DNA of 64,000 nucleotides from Cloeon dipterum (taxonomy: Eukaryota; Arthropoda; Insecta; Ephemeroptera; Baetidae). Position 1 is the first letter of the stretch. The number at the start of each line of letters is the position of its first letter. The DNA lies in the NCBI RefSeq assembly GCF_949628265.1, contig NC_088790.1, positions 25,920,545-25,984,544 on the forward strand. Reading direction: 5' to 3'. The translations under genes were made by a program, and so were the position numbers. Shown here in pieces: positions 46,626-58,420 of the stretch. The notes under the pieces were generated by a model, which searched no databases, was not told the DNA's origin, and saw nothing but the letters and a program-made list of their open reading frames with translations.

Positions 46626-48412
46626 TATGATAGACTGATTTTACTATTCCCTCTGTTATCAAATACAAAAAAATGCTTTGTTATATTTTTGTTAAGTTCT
46701 GGATGTGGATGTATGGGGCACAGTTGCCCTGCTGATCCGTAATAAACCAAAATTTGAATCTAAAAATAAATAAAGCAATTCTTCGAAACCCAGGCAATCT
46801 GGCTACCCAAAATTGGATGCATTAATTTAATTTGTAGAAAAGTGAGCAATTTCTGTAAAACAAACAAATCTATTTCTATACCGTTTCCATGAACTGTGTT
46901 TGTCTCAAGCCGTAAAAGTGGATTCGCGTATAGCGAACAATGAACCCAATGTGTTTGTATGTGTTTTAGTTTGTCTGCTGAACACTTACGTCTTTCTAGG
47001 CAACAATATTTATTATATTCTCTAGTCTTTTTCCTAGTAGACGCGGAAACGGTTGCCAAGCGGATCTAAATTGAGACGAATTTGGTGCAAATGTTTGGGT
47101 TCTTTTGCTCATTTCCATTGGCCGAGCAATGTGCAGATGCAGACGGAGGCATGAAATTGCGCGCCAAGCGGCACGTAACCTGAAGGCAGGTATAATGAAC
47201 TCCTCAGGGATTCCCCTCTCGTTCTCGCCGGCCGCTCGGTTTTCGTTCAGAAAAATCCAGTCCGGCGCAACTCTTTGAACCCGATTCCAGTTCTGACCGC
47301 ACGCAGGCAGCTTTGCTCCGGCAAAAGCATTAAATTAAGTCTCGGCTTACTTTCGAGTCTCGGCGCGCCGCGACACATCAAAAGCGAAAAAGACGCTCTT
47401 TGTGCGCGCGTGGATATATACGGGTGCGTGTGCCTCGTTCTTCCACCGCGCATTCACCGCCAAGAAGCAATTTGTGTTTGTGTGTATACGCGTATTGTGA
47501 CGCGCGCGACACATGACAAAAACAAAAGCCGCCCCTCATTCTCAGACGAGTTATGCAAGCGCGGCTTATGCAACCGGGCGAACGCTATCTGGATTTGAGT
47601 GGTGCGGTTTGTGCGTTTGTCGGTATACATACCACGTGGTCCGCCCAACGAACGAACGCGGCCGTGATTTACCATTAGACTCTATTTCTTCGCTCTGTCG
47701 CTATGCGGCTTGAGTTAGTTAGTTTTTTTAAGAGGCTGCATTACACGCTCGCCTCTTTGAATGGGAAAATGCATTTGAATATTAAGAGTCGACGCTTTTT
47801 TGTCAGCATTTTATGTCACTCTGCTTCATTTTTCATGCGTCATTTAAATTTGGGTGATGAATAATGGTCTGCTTTTACTGTCAGAGGCGCATTAACAATC
47901 TTTTCAAATTATTTCGAAATTTGAATGACTCTTAACATGGGGGAAATTTAAGAGAGTATTATTTGGTAACCCAGATTATTTTAAAAATTCAGAAATTATA
48001 AAAGGAACGTTTATTCTTGTTTATTCTTGCAGTAGTCAATACAATAAATACATTGAATAGAAATATTAAAAGCAAGAAATGGCAAACAGTACTAGCAAAA
48101 TAAAGCTAAAACGATCCTTTACAGAGTAATATCACGCCGCACTGAGCCGCAAATTAAAATTTTATCACTGATCACTATCACTCTGCACTTGCCACAAGTA
48201 CTTTTTGAAGAGGGAGGGAAATTCAGCCACGGGGCAGTCCTTGAGCTCTGGTGGTTGGGTAAAGACAGCAGAAATAATTTAGGGCTTTGCATTTTAATTT
48301 AATATTTGGGTCAACATAGTTTTTAAGGGTAAAAATCGCATGGAAACAATTTTGTAGGTGATTATCCTAAAAGAAATTACTCTTGTAATTATGATTGTTG
48401 CCTGAACCTTTT

Positions 48413-48798
48413 TTAAGAGGAATAATTTACTGGAAAATTGCATGAACTCGTTCCTTAGGATTCAATTGAAGCCAAAATTGACCAAAGTAGAACAGTAAAT
48501 TTTTGAGAAAAGTAACTGCAAAGTTAGCATGCTTTTCAAACGGTAAGGACTGTCTCCCTACTTGAAATCTGATTTTATTTCACAACAAAGAGTTTCCCTA
48601 AAAGGTTTCACACGCTGTTGGACAGATCTCAACGAGACGAATTTGAATCTGCCAAGAAAATGTAGTAAAGCGCTGTAAATGTTTGAGAAAATTTGAATTT
48701 TTAGTGAGCAAGGTCCATTTCTAATTTATAAAAAATTGTTTATTGCATCCAACAATTCAAATAATTTTCAATTGTCACCATGTATTGATCCACTTTAA
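48413..48798 (-). mobile_element. TTAA-flanked MITE, family A copy 6
   Basis: TTAA|GAGGAATAATTTAC on the left and GTATTGATCCACT|TTAA on the right, with the family interior (TTCAATTGAAGCC, TTGGACAGATCTCAACGAGA). Its right part belongs to the left arm of the inverted duplication. Confidence 0.8.
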
Positions 48799-49055
48799 CG
48801 AAAACAATATTTCAAAACTCAGTTACAAAGCAATTACACGATTTTAATTTATTTAAACACATTTTAGAAATTAATTTCAGCAAAAATTCAGACAGTTATG
48901 TTAAATTTTTATTCTAATTAACCTTTCGTTCAGCTTTACAGGCTAAATTCAAAAGTTGTTATCAAAATATTTTCGTCATTTCATATTACCACTCAAAATT
49001 AATTATATTGTTCACTTGGGAATCAAAAAAATTAAAAGTAAAATTATTTTAACAT
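48651..49055 (+). repeat. Left arm of a large inverted duplication
   Basis: 405 bases that are nearly the exact reverse complement of 50323-50730. The arm includes the right part of MITE A6 and about 250 bases of flanking DNA beyond its TTAA. Confidence 0.9.
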
Positions 49056-50322
49056 GGGCTTGGATTCGTTCGTGCTGCATTACCTCATAGCATGCACTAG
49101 AAAAAGAGTTGAAGAGATAAGCGTAGCCCTATGAATATTTTTTTATCACGCGTGTGAATGGAGGACGAAAATAAGATAAGCAAATTTAAAAGTTGTAAAG
49201 TCGAGAGGTCCTGCTCATTTATCACACAAGCCAATCCGTCCAGCAGTCACTTAGTCATTCATGAGTTTCTGGAGTTCTTTGAGAGAGCGCTCGCCGAGGA
49301 ACCGCGTGTTTCTACGTTTCTAGATCCAATAAAAAAACAGAATCAACGCGGATTTACGGCGCTCGTCGCTTGTCAGACCGGGCCACGTGCACCTGATTGC
49401 ACGAGCTAGTCAGAAAAATGCAATTTTGTTTGATGGCGCAAGCAGGCAGACCGAAAACAAACCTCAGCGCGATGGTCGTCGTAAAAATGCGGTCGAATCA
49501 AAATAAGCAATAGCTCTGGCATAGTCGGAAATGAATAAAAATTCGGTGCACGGCGCGGTGGAGCGATCAAACGCACATGTCGGCCGCGTTGCGTGCTTGT
49601 GTTTTTGTTTACCAGCCGGTCGGCGTCCCCACCGACGGGAAATTGCACCTTGATGCTTTTCTTGACGCGAACAATGGCCCGAATGGCTAAATAACCGACC
49701 CCGGCCTGGCCTGGCATGGCCTGGCCCGCCAGACGCACCCCTGCAGCAGAAAGTCTTGTTCTTTTTGTGCGCGCCTAGATCGCGCGCGGCAGCTGTTGCA
49801 CCCGGGAATGCATCTATCCACCCTTGCTACAACAAAACTTTTTCTAACGCACCCATTGTCGTCGGCGACTTCCTTCAAGGAACCCTTGGGATGAGAATAG
49901 AGAGCATCTCCCTTTATTGCGATCGCGCGCAAGCAGCCGCCGCCGTCTGCTGGCCTTGAGAAAATTCTATAATGTCTGTCTTCCAAATTCACCGCGTGAA
50001 TGCAGTCTAATTCTTTGTGTGCGCAATCCAAGGTTTTATTCAAAATATATATACAGCCGTTATGGCTTTTTATCGTGATTCACCGCATCGTCAACACATG
50101 TCCAATATTTAGAAGAGACCCTTCAATCGAATATTGAAGTGAATATACCAATCAGTTTAAAAGGACCAAGAAGGTTGACATATGATCAAAATTCTATGAA
50201 ATTATTGTTATTTGTTCCTAAAATCGGGGGCGTCTGATAGAGCACGGAGCACGGTGGGAAAGTTACAAACGTATAAAATGAAATTGGCTTGGAAAATTTA
50301 TCATGAAAATACCTTCAGCACA

Positions 50323-50730
50323 ATGTTAAAATAAATTACTTTTAATTTTTTTGATTCCCAACTGAACAATATAATTAATTTTGAGTGGTAATATGAAATG
50401 ACGAAAATATTTTGATAACAACTTTTGAATTTAGCCTGTAAAAGCTGAATGAAAGGTTAATTAGAATAAAAATTTAACATAACTGTCTGAATTTTTGCTG
50501 AAATTAATTTCTAAAATGTGTTTAAATAAATAAAAATCATGTAATTGCTTTGTAACTGAGTTTTGAAATATTTTTTGCGTTAAAGTGGATCAATACATGG
50601 TGACAATTGAAAATTATTTGAATTGTTGGATGCAATAAACAATTTTTTATCAATTAGAAATGAACCTTGCTCACTAAAAATTCAAAAAATTTTCTTAAAC
50701 ATTTACAGCGCTTTACTACATTTTCTTGCC
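50323..50730 (-). repeat. Right arm of a large inverted duplication, with truncated MITE A7
   Basis: Reverse complement of 48651-49055 with few differences, for example TTTTTTTGATTCCCAA and CGCTTTACTACATTTTCTTG. Family A sequence runs from TTAA at 50580 to an abrupt end at 50730. The 1.27-kb spacer holds no gene I recognise. Confidence 0.9.
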
Positions 50731-53129
50731 TTTACTATAAGAGCTGATTAGCCCGGTAATAGGCGAATAAACCACTAGATGGCACATCAGGTTAATGGAA
50801 ATGTAACAAAATACGCGAGAGTGAAATTATTATGTGGGCACGCCTCTTTTTTGACGCTTCTGATTGGCCGCTGCATGGGACTGTCTCCTGATTGTCCTCA
50901 ATTATTTCAACGCCATATTAACGTCTGACCGGCGGGAACCAACACAGATCGCAACCCGGGCCCCCGGTGTTCCTAACAAGAACACCAAAATTACATAAAA
51001 CACGTCGGTTTCAAATTTAATTTACAGGACATTTACCAAAATTGTCGATCTAATCTATTTAATATCAGTAATAAAGAGTTTGAGCATTAGCTCTATAATC
51101 GTTTTTATTTATTATTCAGTTTCCTCCTATTTTTACTCGAGTTTCTCCGCAAGCACGGTGCACACACAATAGACATGGCGATACCCCCGATTCCCCCCGG
51201 CGGCGGCGGCTTACTGTACCTGAAAGGTGCAACATCTGCACGCGCGTTCCTTTCCTTTTCTTAGGACCGGCTTTTGATTACGCGTCTTGCGTTGCACATG
51301 TCAGGTTGCTGCACGAGGCACGACATTAAAAAACACCTGGCCCTCCCGCTCCCCCTAGACCCGCGTGCCCCTTTAAACCAAATTTATGCGTGTCTGCGCG
51401 ATATAGTATACCATAAAACGAATAGTAGTGTCTTCCTTTTGTCCGCACGCCGTTCCGAGCTCGAAAGCGTTTTGTAATTTCACTTTTTAAAAAGCCGCTC
51501 TCTTTCACCCCGGCCGTGATGAATCGAAATTTTGTTTTTCAGCCATTTATCACGACGGGAATTCATGAATTCCTAATTTGAATAATTTACATCACCAACG
51601 AGCCGCGGCTCTTTTTCATGTTTCCCTGCGTGGATTGATTTCGGTTTAGATACGTTCGTATGTATTTATTTATTTTGGTATCTGTCAAAGCTGGAGCTCG
51701 GAAAAAATGCAAATTAGTGCAAATTAGTTGATGAAACACTAATGAAAATGGGGGGAATTTTAATTAGGAGAGAGCGATTTTGAATTGGAAAATAAGCTTC
51801 ACTTGGTTCGATTTCTGGACAAATTGTAAATTTTAGGGGTGCGGTATTATTTTCACCACTTCCGCAGAGATAAAAACTTAACAAAAATCTGTCAAATCTT
51901 CGGAGAGAAAGAGAACCGCGGGGGTTGCGACCGGAAACAGTTCAGCCTCGACTGTATTTTTACAAGATAAATTGCTCTGGTTTCACTACAAAAGCGGGCG
52001 CAGGAAGTCCCAATTTTCCAGTTAGTAACAAAAGACCACCACTTTGACGAGCAAATCAGTCGGCCGGCAACATAAATTAGAAAGTGGAAACACGTGCGCG
52101 CATGCACAGGCGAATAACAAACAAAAAACACATTTTCCGCCGTTTCGGGGGAAAATTAACGACCATATCTCTATTTTCTCAAGAGAGTAACGACTCTGTT
52201 ATACTGTTTCTCTTATTTTCCCATGGAATAGAGCGTCCCCGCAACAGCAACAGCAGCAGCAGTGGAGATATCGGTAAACAGACTCGAAATCCCAGATGTG
52301 ACCGAAATGAAATAAAAGCGGCAAATGGGGCGTGAGAATGACTAGCGCTCGTTTGCGTAAATTGTGCGCTATGTACTCGCGGCACCCGGCACGACGAAAG
52401 AAGAGCGGCGGCAGTCTAGACGAGGCGGACGCGAACAATGGCTGCCGGGACAGACGTATAAATATGTCGCATTGTGTGTGTGTTGCGAATTGGACGGAGA
52501 GGAGCGGGGCGCGCAGACCACGTGGTGCAGACGACGAGACTCTTTCGCAGCCACAGGAGCAGAGGGCGAGAGCCACCCCTAATAAGAAAATTCATATGCA
52601 TTTCACGGCGCGTTTCGCCTCGCCATAATGCATTATTTATTGCTTGCTTCTCGGCCCTCCTCCGGGGAAGTGAAAAAAAAGGTTCGCCGGATGTGAAATA
52701 ACGTGAAATGTCATTTTCTAATAGAAACTTGACCACCCGGAAGGTTCATTGAACCAGCGAGCGGGGGCGGAAAATCGATGGGGATGTTGCGTGTCAATTA
52801 ACTGTCGGGGGTCTTTCTACTCTGAACTCGTTTTGTCAAAGTTTGGACTCGGCAATAAAACATTAATTTGGCTATATATAATGAGCGGTAATAATGATGT
52901 TCAAAGGCGGCTTAATGACTGATTTCCCACAGGGTTTGGAGTTTGGACCGGAATTAAAATTACCAAAATTACCATCATGGAACGATCAACCTTTTATCAC
53001 GAAACTCTTTGATTTTTTGATCTCATTGAAAAAAAAAACCGAAAAATCATTCAAATTGCATGGAAATGTATTATTAAAAGGCAATAGCAATGAAAAAATT
53101 TGCAAATTAGCTTTGAAAGAGTCTTCGAA

Positions 53130-53375
53130 GTTGCCGATAGCGGTTTCCGCTTCGATTTCAGACTCATTCCTGCCACTGTATGCATTCTCCGCCTATAAAA
53201 TTATTTATTTTGATGTGCTAAAATCAAAAATCAATCCAGCCAGTCAAAAGAAATAAAATTAAGAGCAGGAAGAACACAGCAGGATTGAGTCTGAAATCGC
53301 AGCGGAAGTGCCGTAAAATCGGAAGTATACGGTGGCGCTTCGAACACTATGTAAGGGCTTTCGAAAATGGTTAAC
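53130..53375. mobile_element. Family B MITE copy 3 (shortened)
   Basis: GATTTCAGACTCATTCCTG on the left mirrors CAGGATTGAGTCTGAAATCG on the right, and GTGGCGCTTCGAACACTA marks the right terminal region; most of the left terminus is lost. The ORF running into it is not a gene. Confidence 0.65.
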
Positions 53376-55104
53376 TTTCCTTCTGAATAAATAATTTCAA
53401 TGAGGAGACAGTGTTCGCCTCATCATTAGCTTGTAAAATTTTTACAGCACAGATCCACTTCAACGAGGATTAAATGCCGCTCTATTAGCAAAAATTATAG
53501 GAACTGAAGGAGGAACCCGAAAAAGGGGATGAGAAGAATGACTTTACCACTCTGTCCACACTCCTCTCATACTTCTGTTAATATTTAACGAAATTAGGAC
53601 GTTTATTCTTTTTACAAAATTTAAGCAAGGATTTTAGTCATTCAAGAGATTTGGTTTCCATCCACGCAGGAGTAAAATTCATTTATTTTTATAAAAAAAA
53701 ATGTAGTGAAATTCTACAACATCCATTAAATACTCTTGAGTAATGGAATAGAAATTATTATTTGTGTAATAATCGTCCAAGACTAAATAATTCTTCCGCG
53801 CATTTTGCTTCCCCTTGCACATTTACCTCTTACGCTGTCTTTCACACCCCCGGTCCTGCGCCTTTTTATCTCTCCCGAAATGTGTAGTAGCATCTTTGTG
53901 CATATTTCGAGATGGGGTGGCCGCCACTGCCCCTGCCCCTGCGCCTCTCCATCGTTTGGCTTTCTGGCGAATGCATGTGCTTAGGAATTATTGCTGTTTG
54001 GGGAAATAAATAAGTCGTAAAGAATCGAGGCTTACGCATGCACGAAATTTCCAAACGCGAGAGAGGCATGCATCTTTATATATAAATTTCCCGTAACATG
54101 CTTTACGGCGTTTTTACGCGGGGATAATTGTGCGCATCGGCATAAGTGCTGAATAATTAAATACGGGCGCGTTAAAAAATTTACGAGTGCAATTTCTGCT
54201 TAACGCCGATTGGCCGTAAAGAAGGACAAATTGCGGGCCGAAAAGGCAGTCGCGTATTTAACGCGGCCGACAATCCGTCTTTTACGGCGCACACTTACAA
54301 CAAACTGCAGCCCGAATTTAATTAATAATTAGGCCGAGAATTCTCGTTATAAACTTTAATAGAGACTGCAGCGGCAGCGAGAGGGGTTGCCGCTCTCTGG
54401 CAATATTATCATTTCTCAGATGATGCTCTTCTTATTCAAGAGAGCAAACTCTCAGGCGAAATCTAGCCAAGATTTCAATTTGCTTAGCAAGAAAGCGCGC
54501 ATAATCAAGAGGGAAGGGTGGAAATTTTCGATCTGACTTTTCGAGGGCCGCGCGCGTTATCTTTTACGTCGGGTAATTACGTAAAGCAATTTTCGGTGAT
54601 CGATGCCGCTTCCGAAAGGAGAAAATAAGGAGTGCGTGAGGGGAAAAAGGCAAATTTTGGAAAAGTAGATGGACTATTTCATGTAGTGGAAAATTAGTTT
54701 CGGGACAACTCCACGCCAGCCCGGCGGGATTTGTGGCTGAACAGCACGAACGCACACACAATTTTTGTTTAAAAATAAGAGATTCGACTTTCCGTGGTTC
54801 TCCGGCTCATTAACTCTTTTTCATGACATCAGTGTTTTCCAGTGGGAAATAGCTTCATTTCAACGCTCGATTTCCTGGAGGGAAAAAGACGTTTAAGGGA
54901 ATCTTGAGTGCTTTTTTATGCTAAAAAAGTTGTTAAAGGTCAGGATTAAAATAACAGAAAAATTAAAGAATGATTAAATAAATTTATGTAAATTCCAGTA
55001 TTTTTTTAGTCGAAACTGATTTCTCACAATTAAAAAAATAGCTCAAAAACCAAGACTATAGATTTTTTCAATCAATTCTTTCTTCTTTTCTCCAGAATCG
55101 TTGT

Positions 55105-55620
55105 TTCCTCAATCTTTAAGACCGTCTTTGACGAAGTTTCTGAGCTTACCAATCGATTCTTGAGAGTTTAATTAGGTAAAGTGGATATTTTTCCGATCAA
55201 AAAGTCCAGCGAACTTTTTTCCCGCCAAAACAATAAAAATGCCAGAAGTGCGCATGCCTCAGAGCTGGCTGGATCTGACAAAGAAGCCATTCGTTCAGGT
55301 GGTCTCTCTGCAAGTGCTCAAATCAGCTCTCACGCATGCGCAGTCCTTGCATTCATATTGTTTTGGCGGGAAAAAAAGTTCGCACGTTGCGCTGGACTTT
55401 TTGGTCGGGAAAAATGTCCACTTTACCTAATTCGACCCTCAAGAATCGATTGGTGTGCTCAGAAACTTCGTCAAAGGGGCGGATTACGGCACTGTTTTTT
55501 AGCTTGACCTTGAAACACTGTAAAATAATGCTATCCATATGCCCAGCGTTGCCATTTTCTTTCAAGGTTGCGCTGCCGTAATCCGTTCCAAAGATGGTCT
55601 TTATATAGGCATACGATTTC
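55105..55620. mobile_element. Palindromic MITE, family C copy 2 (interrupted)
   Basis: Same hairpin design as C1: AAGACCGTCTTTGACGAAG near 55120, CCCGCCAAAACAATA near 55219, CATTCATATTGTTTTGGCGG near 55350. The right arm is split at 55476 by a 112-base insertion and resumes at 55589. Confidence 0.8.
55477..55588. mobile_element. 112-bp hairpin MITE inserted in family C copy 2
   Basis: Ends GGGCGGATTACGGCA and TGCCGTAATCCGTTC are inverted repeats, and CAAAG is present directly on both sides as a 5-base target duplication. The uninterrupted sister sequence at about 2622-2632 shows the empty site. Confidence 0.85.
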
Positions 55621-57989
55621 TGAAATACAGCATTTTAAAGGTGCACAACTAAATTAAAATGAACCCATAGCTATTGCCACGCCAAGCACCGGCTAAAAAG
55701 TCGTATTATACAGAGCATAGATATTATCAAACTTCATATAAACATTTTGTAAGCCACACCAGCCACCTGCAAAATGCTCTGCAGCCGCCAGCCAAAAATT
55801 CGGCTGCAAATTCAGCCGGTTTAGCTAAAATCTTGTAAAATTTTGTTCTGGAAACTTGTGACCGTTTCAATTAGAGTTTTGTGCATGGCAACGAGATCGA
55901 GTGTAACACAATCTATAGGTGTGTTGAAAACTATTTTACTGTTTACATTGTGTTTAATTTACTATCTAAAGATTTCAAGTTTAAAAATAACAATCGAACA
56001 ATGCACTCACAGCACGTCTTTCGAAATGTGAACGCCCGGACCGGAATTTGAAACCCCTATTTCACTCGGCACAAATGGAAAACATGGAATACAAGCTCGT
56101 TTGCATCTGCCACGTGGGACGGGGATGCCGACCCGAGAATAGAGTATAGGTTGGTTGCTTGGTCTTATAATATGCACCGTGTGTTTATTATTGCCGCATC
56201 TGCACACGCGCGCGCGCTCGCACCGACAAGATGCTTTTTACTCACAATGCATTCCGCGGAGAAAAAGAAAAATTCCTCGACAATGCCGTGCTTCTTATTC
56301 TATCTCCCATGCTCTCAAGAGAGTGAGAAAAAAAGAACAGAAAATGGAGCAGAAAGGCAGCTGAAGTCTATCAACGGCGAGCAGACACGTGTCATCCCAA
56401 GAAAGTAGCACATATGCCTGGTGCATATAAGACGAAGAAAAGGCACGCGACCGCGCGCGGCGCTCATCATTTATATGTACAAGACGCTGCTGGAGAATAT
56501 CGCCGTGCGAGACGAAAAATCCGAAAAACGGCAGCTGCCACTTTTTTATTCCGAGACCAACCAACAAGGGGTGGCGACGAGGTGCCGCTTCTTCCCGAGG
56601 CCAGGTGTTTTGGCCTGAGACCTGACCTCACGTGGCCTTGATTGCTCGCTCGCTCGCTCGTCTGGCTCTCGTTGTTTGGCGCGTCGTCGTCGTCGCAGTC
56701 GTCGGAAATCGAGCCTGCACCTGCCCCTGTTCGCGCCACTGCCTCGCTCTTCCTCTCTCTCTCGCTCGCTCGCGCGCGCTCGCGGCGGGCCGGCGGCCGG
56801 GTAAATGCACCCAGACGAATACGCGCTCACTCTCGCGCGTATACGAGTATGTGTACAAACACAGCAGCGCAGCCACGCCGCCTCGTCTGCACCCGGCGAG
56901 AATAAGGCAAGGGTCGCCGACACCGCCGTTAATAAATTCAGGGTGCCGGACACCTGGTTCCTGTGCGAGGCAGGTTCGTCCGCCACCGCCGCCGCCGCAG
57001 AAAGTGAAATGTTTCAACGCACACGCGGCTGCGTCGATAAGCAATCTTACTTATTATGACGACAACTCGCAACTCAACGGGTTGATTGCCCCCAACCTGT
57101 GCTTTTCGCTCTTCCGCTGCGTTGGAAATTCGCATTCGCTTTTTTAAAAATTAAAAAAGATATTGATCTAACTTCAGAGGGGGAACTGAGTGAGCGCCCA
57201 GCAAAACACAAATAAGCGAATTCTATATGTTTTGTTTTTGTCACGTGAGAACCATGTGGACTGCCCTAAAAGGAAATAAAGAGAATGAAAGTTGAAAACT
57301 GACCTGACAGAAGTGAGGGTTAGCACGCAAGAAGATTATCTCGGTAAAATTAAAATATACATACACACACACAATTAAAGTAAAAAATTAAAAAAGAGGA
57401 ATCCTTAAATAATACACCGTGAATACAGGTCCAAAACCCTGGCTGTGAATTTTAGATAATAAAATAATTTTCTGAGCTTCCATTCGTCAAATGAGCACGA
57501 TCTAATAGCGATTTAAACTCCCAAAATCGTCTCAAAGACCTCTTAATGGTGAAATTTTACGCCTTTATTGTAAATAAAACCAATTGTTTGGATAAATTGT
57601 TGAGTAAAACTGCTTGTTGGGGTTAATTGTTATGCCGATCACCGACCAGTTAAATGGCAACAAGCGTTTTCAAACTTTAAAGTGCCAAAGGCCAACAGCT
57701 GCCTTTAAAGTAGAGCTTTATACAAGCCAACAATAAAGAACATTTTGCATTGTTGACTTTAATAGTGAGTAATTCATTAAGTTAAATGTTCGTGGCCATT
57801 TAAAATAGCTACAGTTTATCTCTAAGGTGTTCTATAATGAAATCAGTACCGAGGAATAGTTAAATTTTAGATTCTGGCAAATATCTTAAAAAATTAAACA
57901 GTTTGTCAATGATTTTTCACTTGATTTCAACTTATTTCGTCGTGATTTATCCAACGGTTTACGAATTTTGAGGAAAAATTTATTAAATA

Positions 57990-58420
57990 CACCAGTTGCA
58001 TATAAGCCCTTAGTGTTAAAAGCCACCAACAGATGGCGCCAGCGTTTACTTTCTTAATAAATTTAATTTTAAGGCACTTCCGCTGCGATTTCATACTCAA
58101 TCCTGTCACTGTGCATTCTTCATTTAATATATGCTTTCTTTTGACGTGCTGAAAACCAAAATCGGTTCAGCCAATCGCCGGTGAATCGTGAAAAACTATT
58201 TTTGGAAATATAAAATCTTTTCCAAAGTTTCTAAGGCGAATGGCTGGAGTGATTTTTGTTTTCAGCACGTCAAAAGTAAGCATATTAAGTGAAGAATGCA
58301 CAGCAGCAGGATTAAGTCTGAAATCGTAGCGGGATCACCTTAAAATTAAATTTATTACGAAAGTATACGGTGGCGCCATCTGTTGGCAGCTTAGAACACT
58401 AAGGGCTTATACAACTGGTG
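57990..58420. mobile_element. Palindromic MITE, family B copy 2
   Basis: Full hairpin with perfect outer ends CACCAGTTG and CAACTGGTG flanked by TA on both sides. The inner arms are GACGTGCTGAAAACCAAAAT and TTTTCAGCACGTC, and both halves carry the AGATGGCGCC/GGCGCCATCT motif. Confidence 0.85.

Larger units (their letters stand above)
42020..46785 (+). mobile_element. Apparently intact non-LTR retrotransposon (LINE, Jockey/CR1-like group) with 2A motif
   Basis: Two long ORFs without internal stops, ORF1 42286-43701 and ORF2 43698-46625, a 5' UTR of about 250 bases and a 3' UTR that ends in an A-rich tail with AATAAA-type units (46738-46775). ORF2 has an apurinic-type endonuclease followed by a reverse transcriptase; ORF1 has a 2A motif, a coiled coil and an RNA-binding-type domain. 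The outer limits are estimates because I could not find a target-site duplication. Open frames in both ORFs point to a young, possibly active copy; a dead relative lies at 27717. The exact clade needs a phylogeny. Confidence 0.85.

Noticed and set aside
52894-53256. 120-codon plus ORF
   Set aside because: Its end runs through a family B MITE copy and no domain is seen.
56467-57147. Several 80-170 codon ORFs on both strands
   Set aside because: CpG-rich, Arg/Ala/Ser-rich composition, mutually overlapping and without recognisable motifs.
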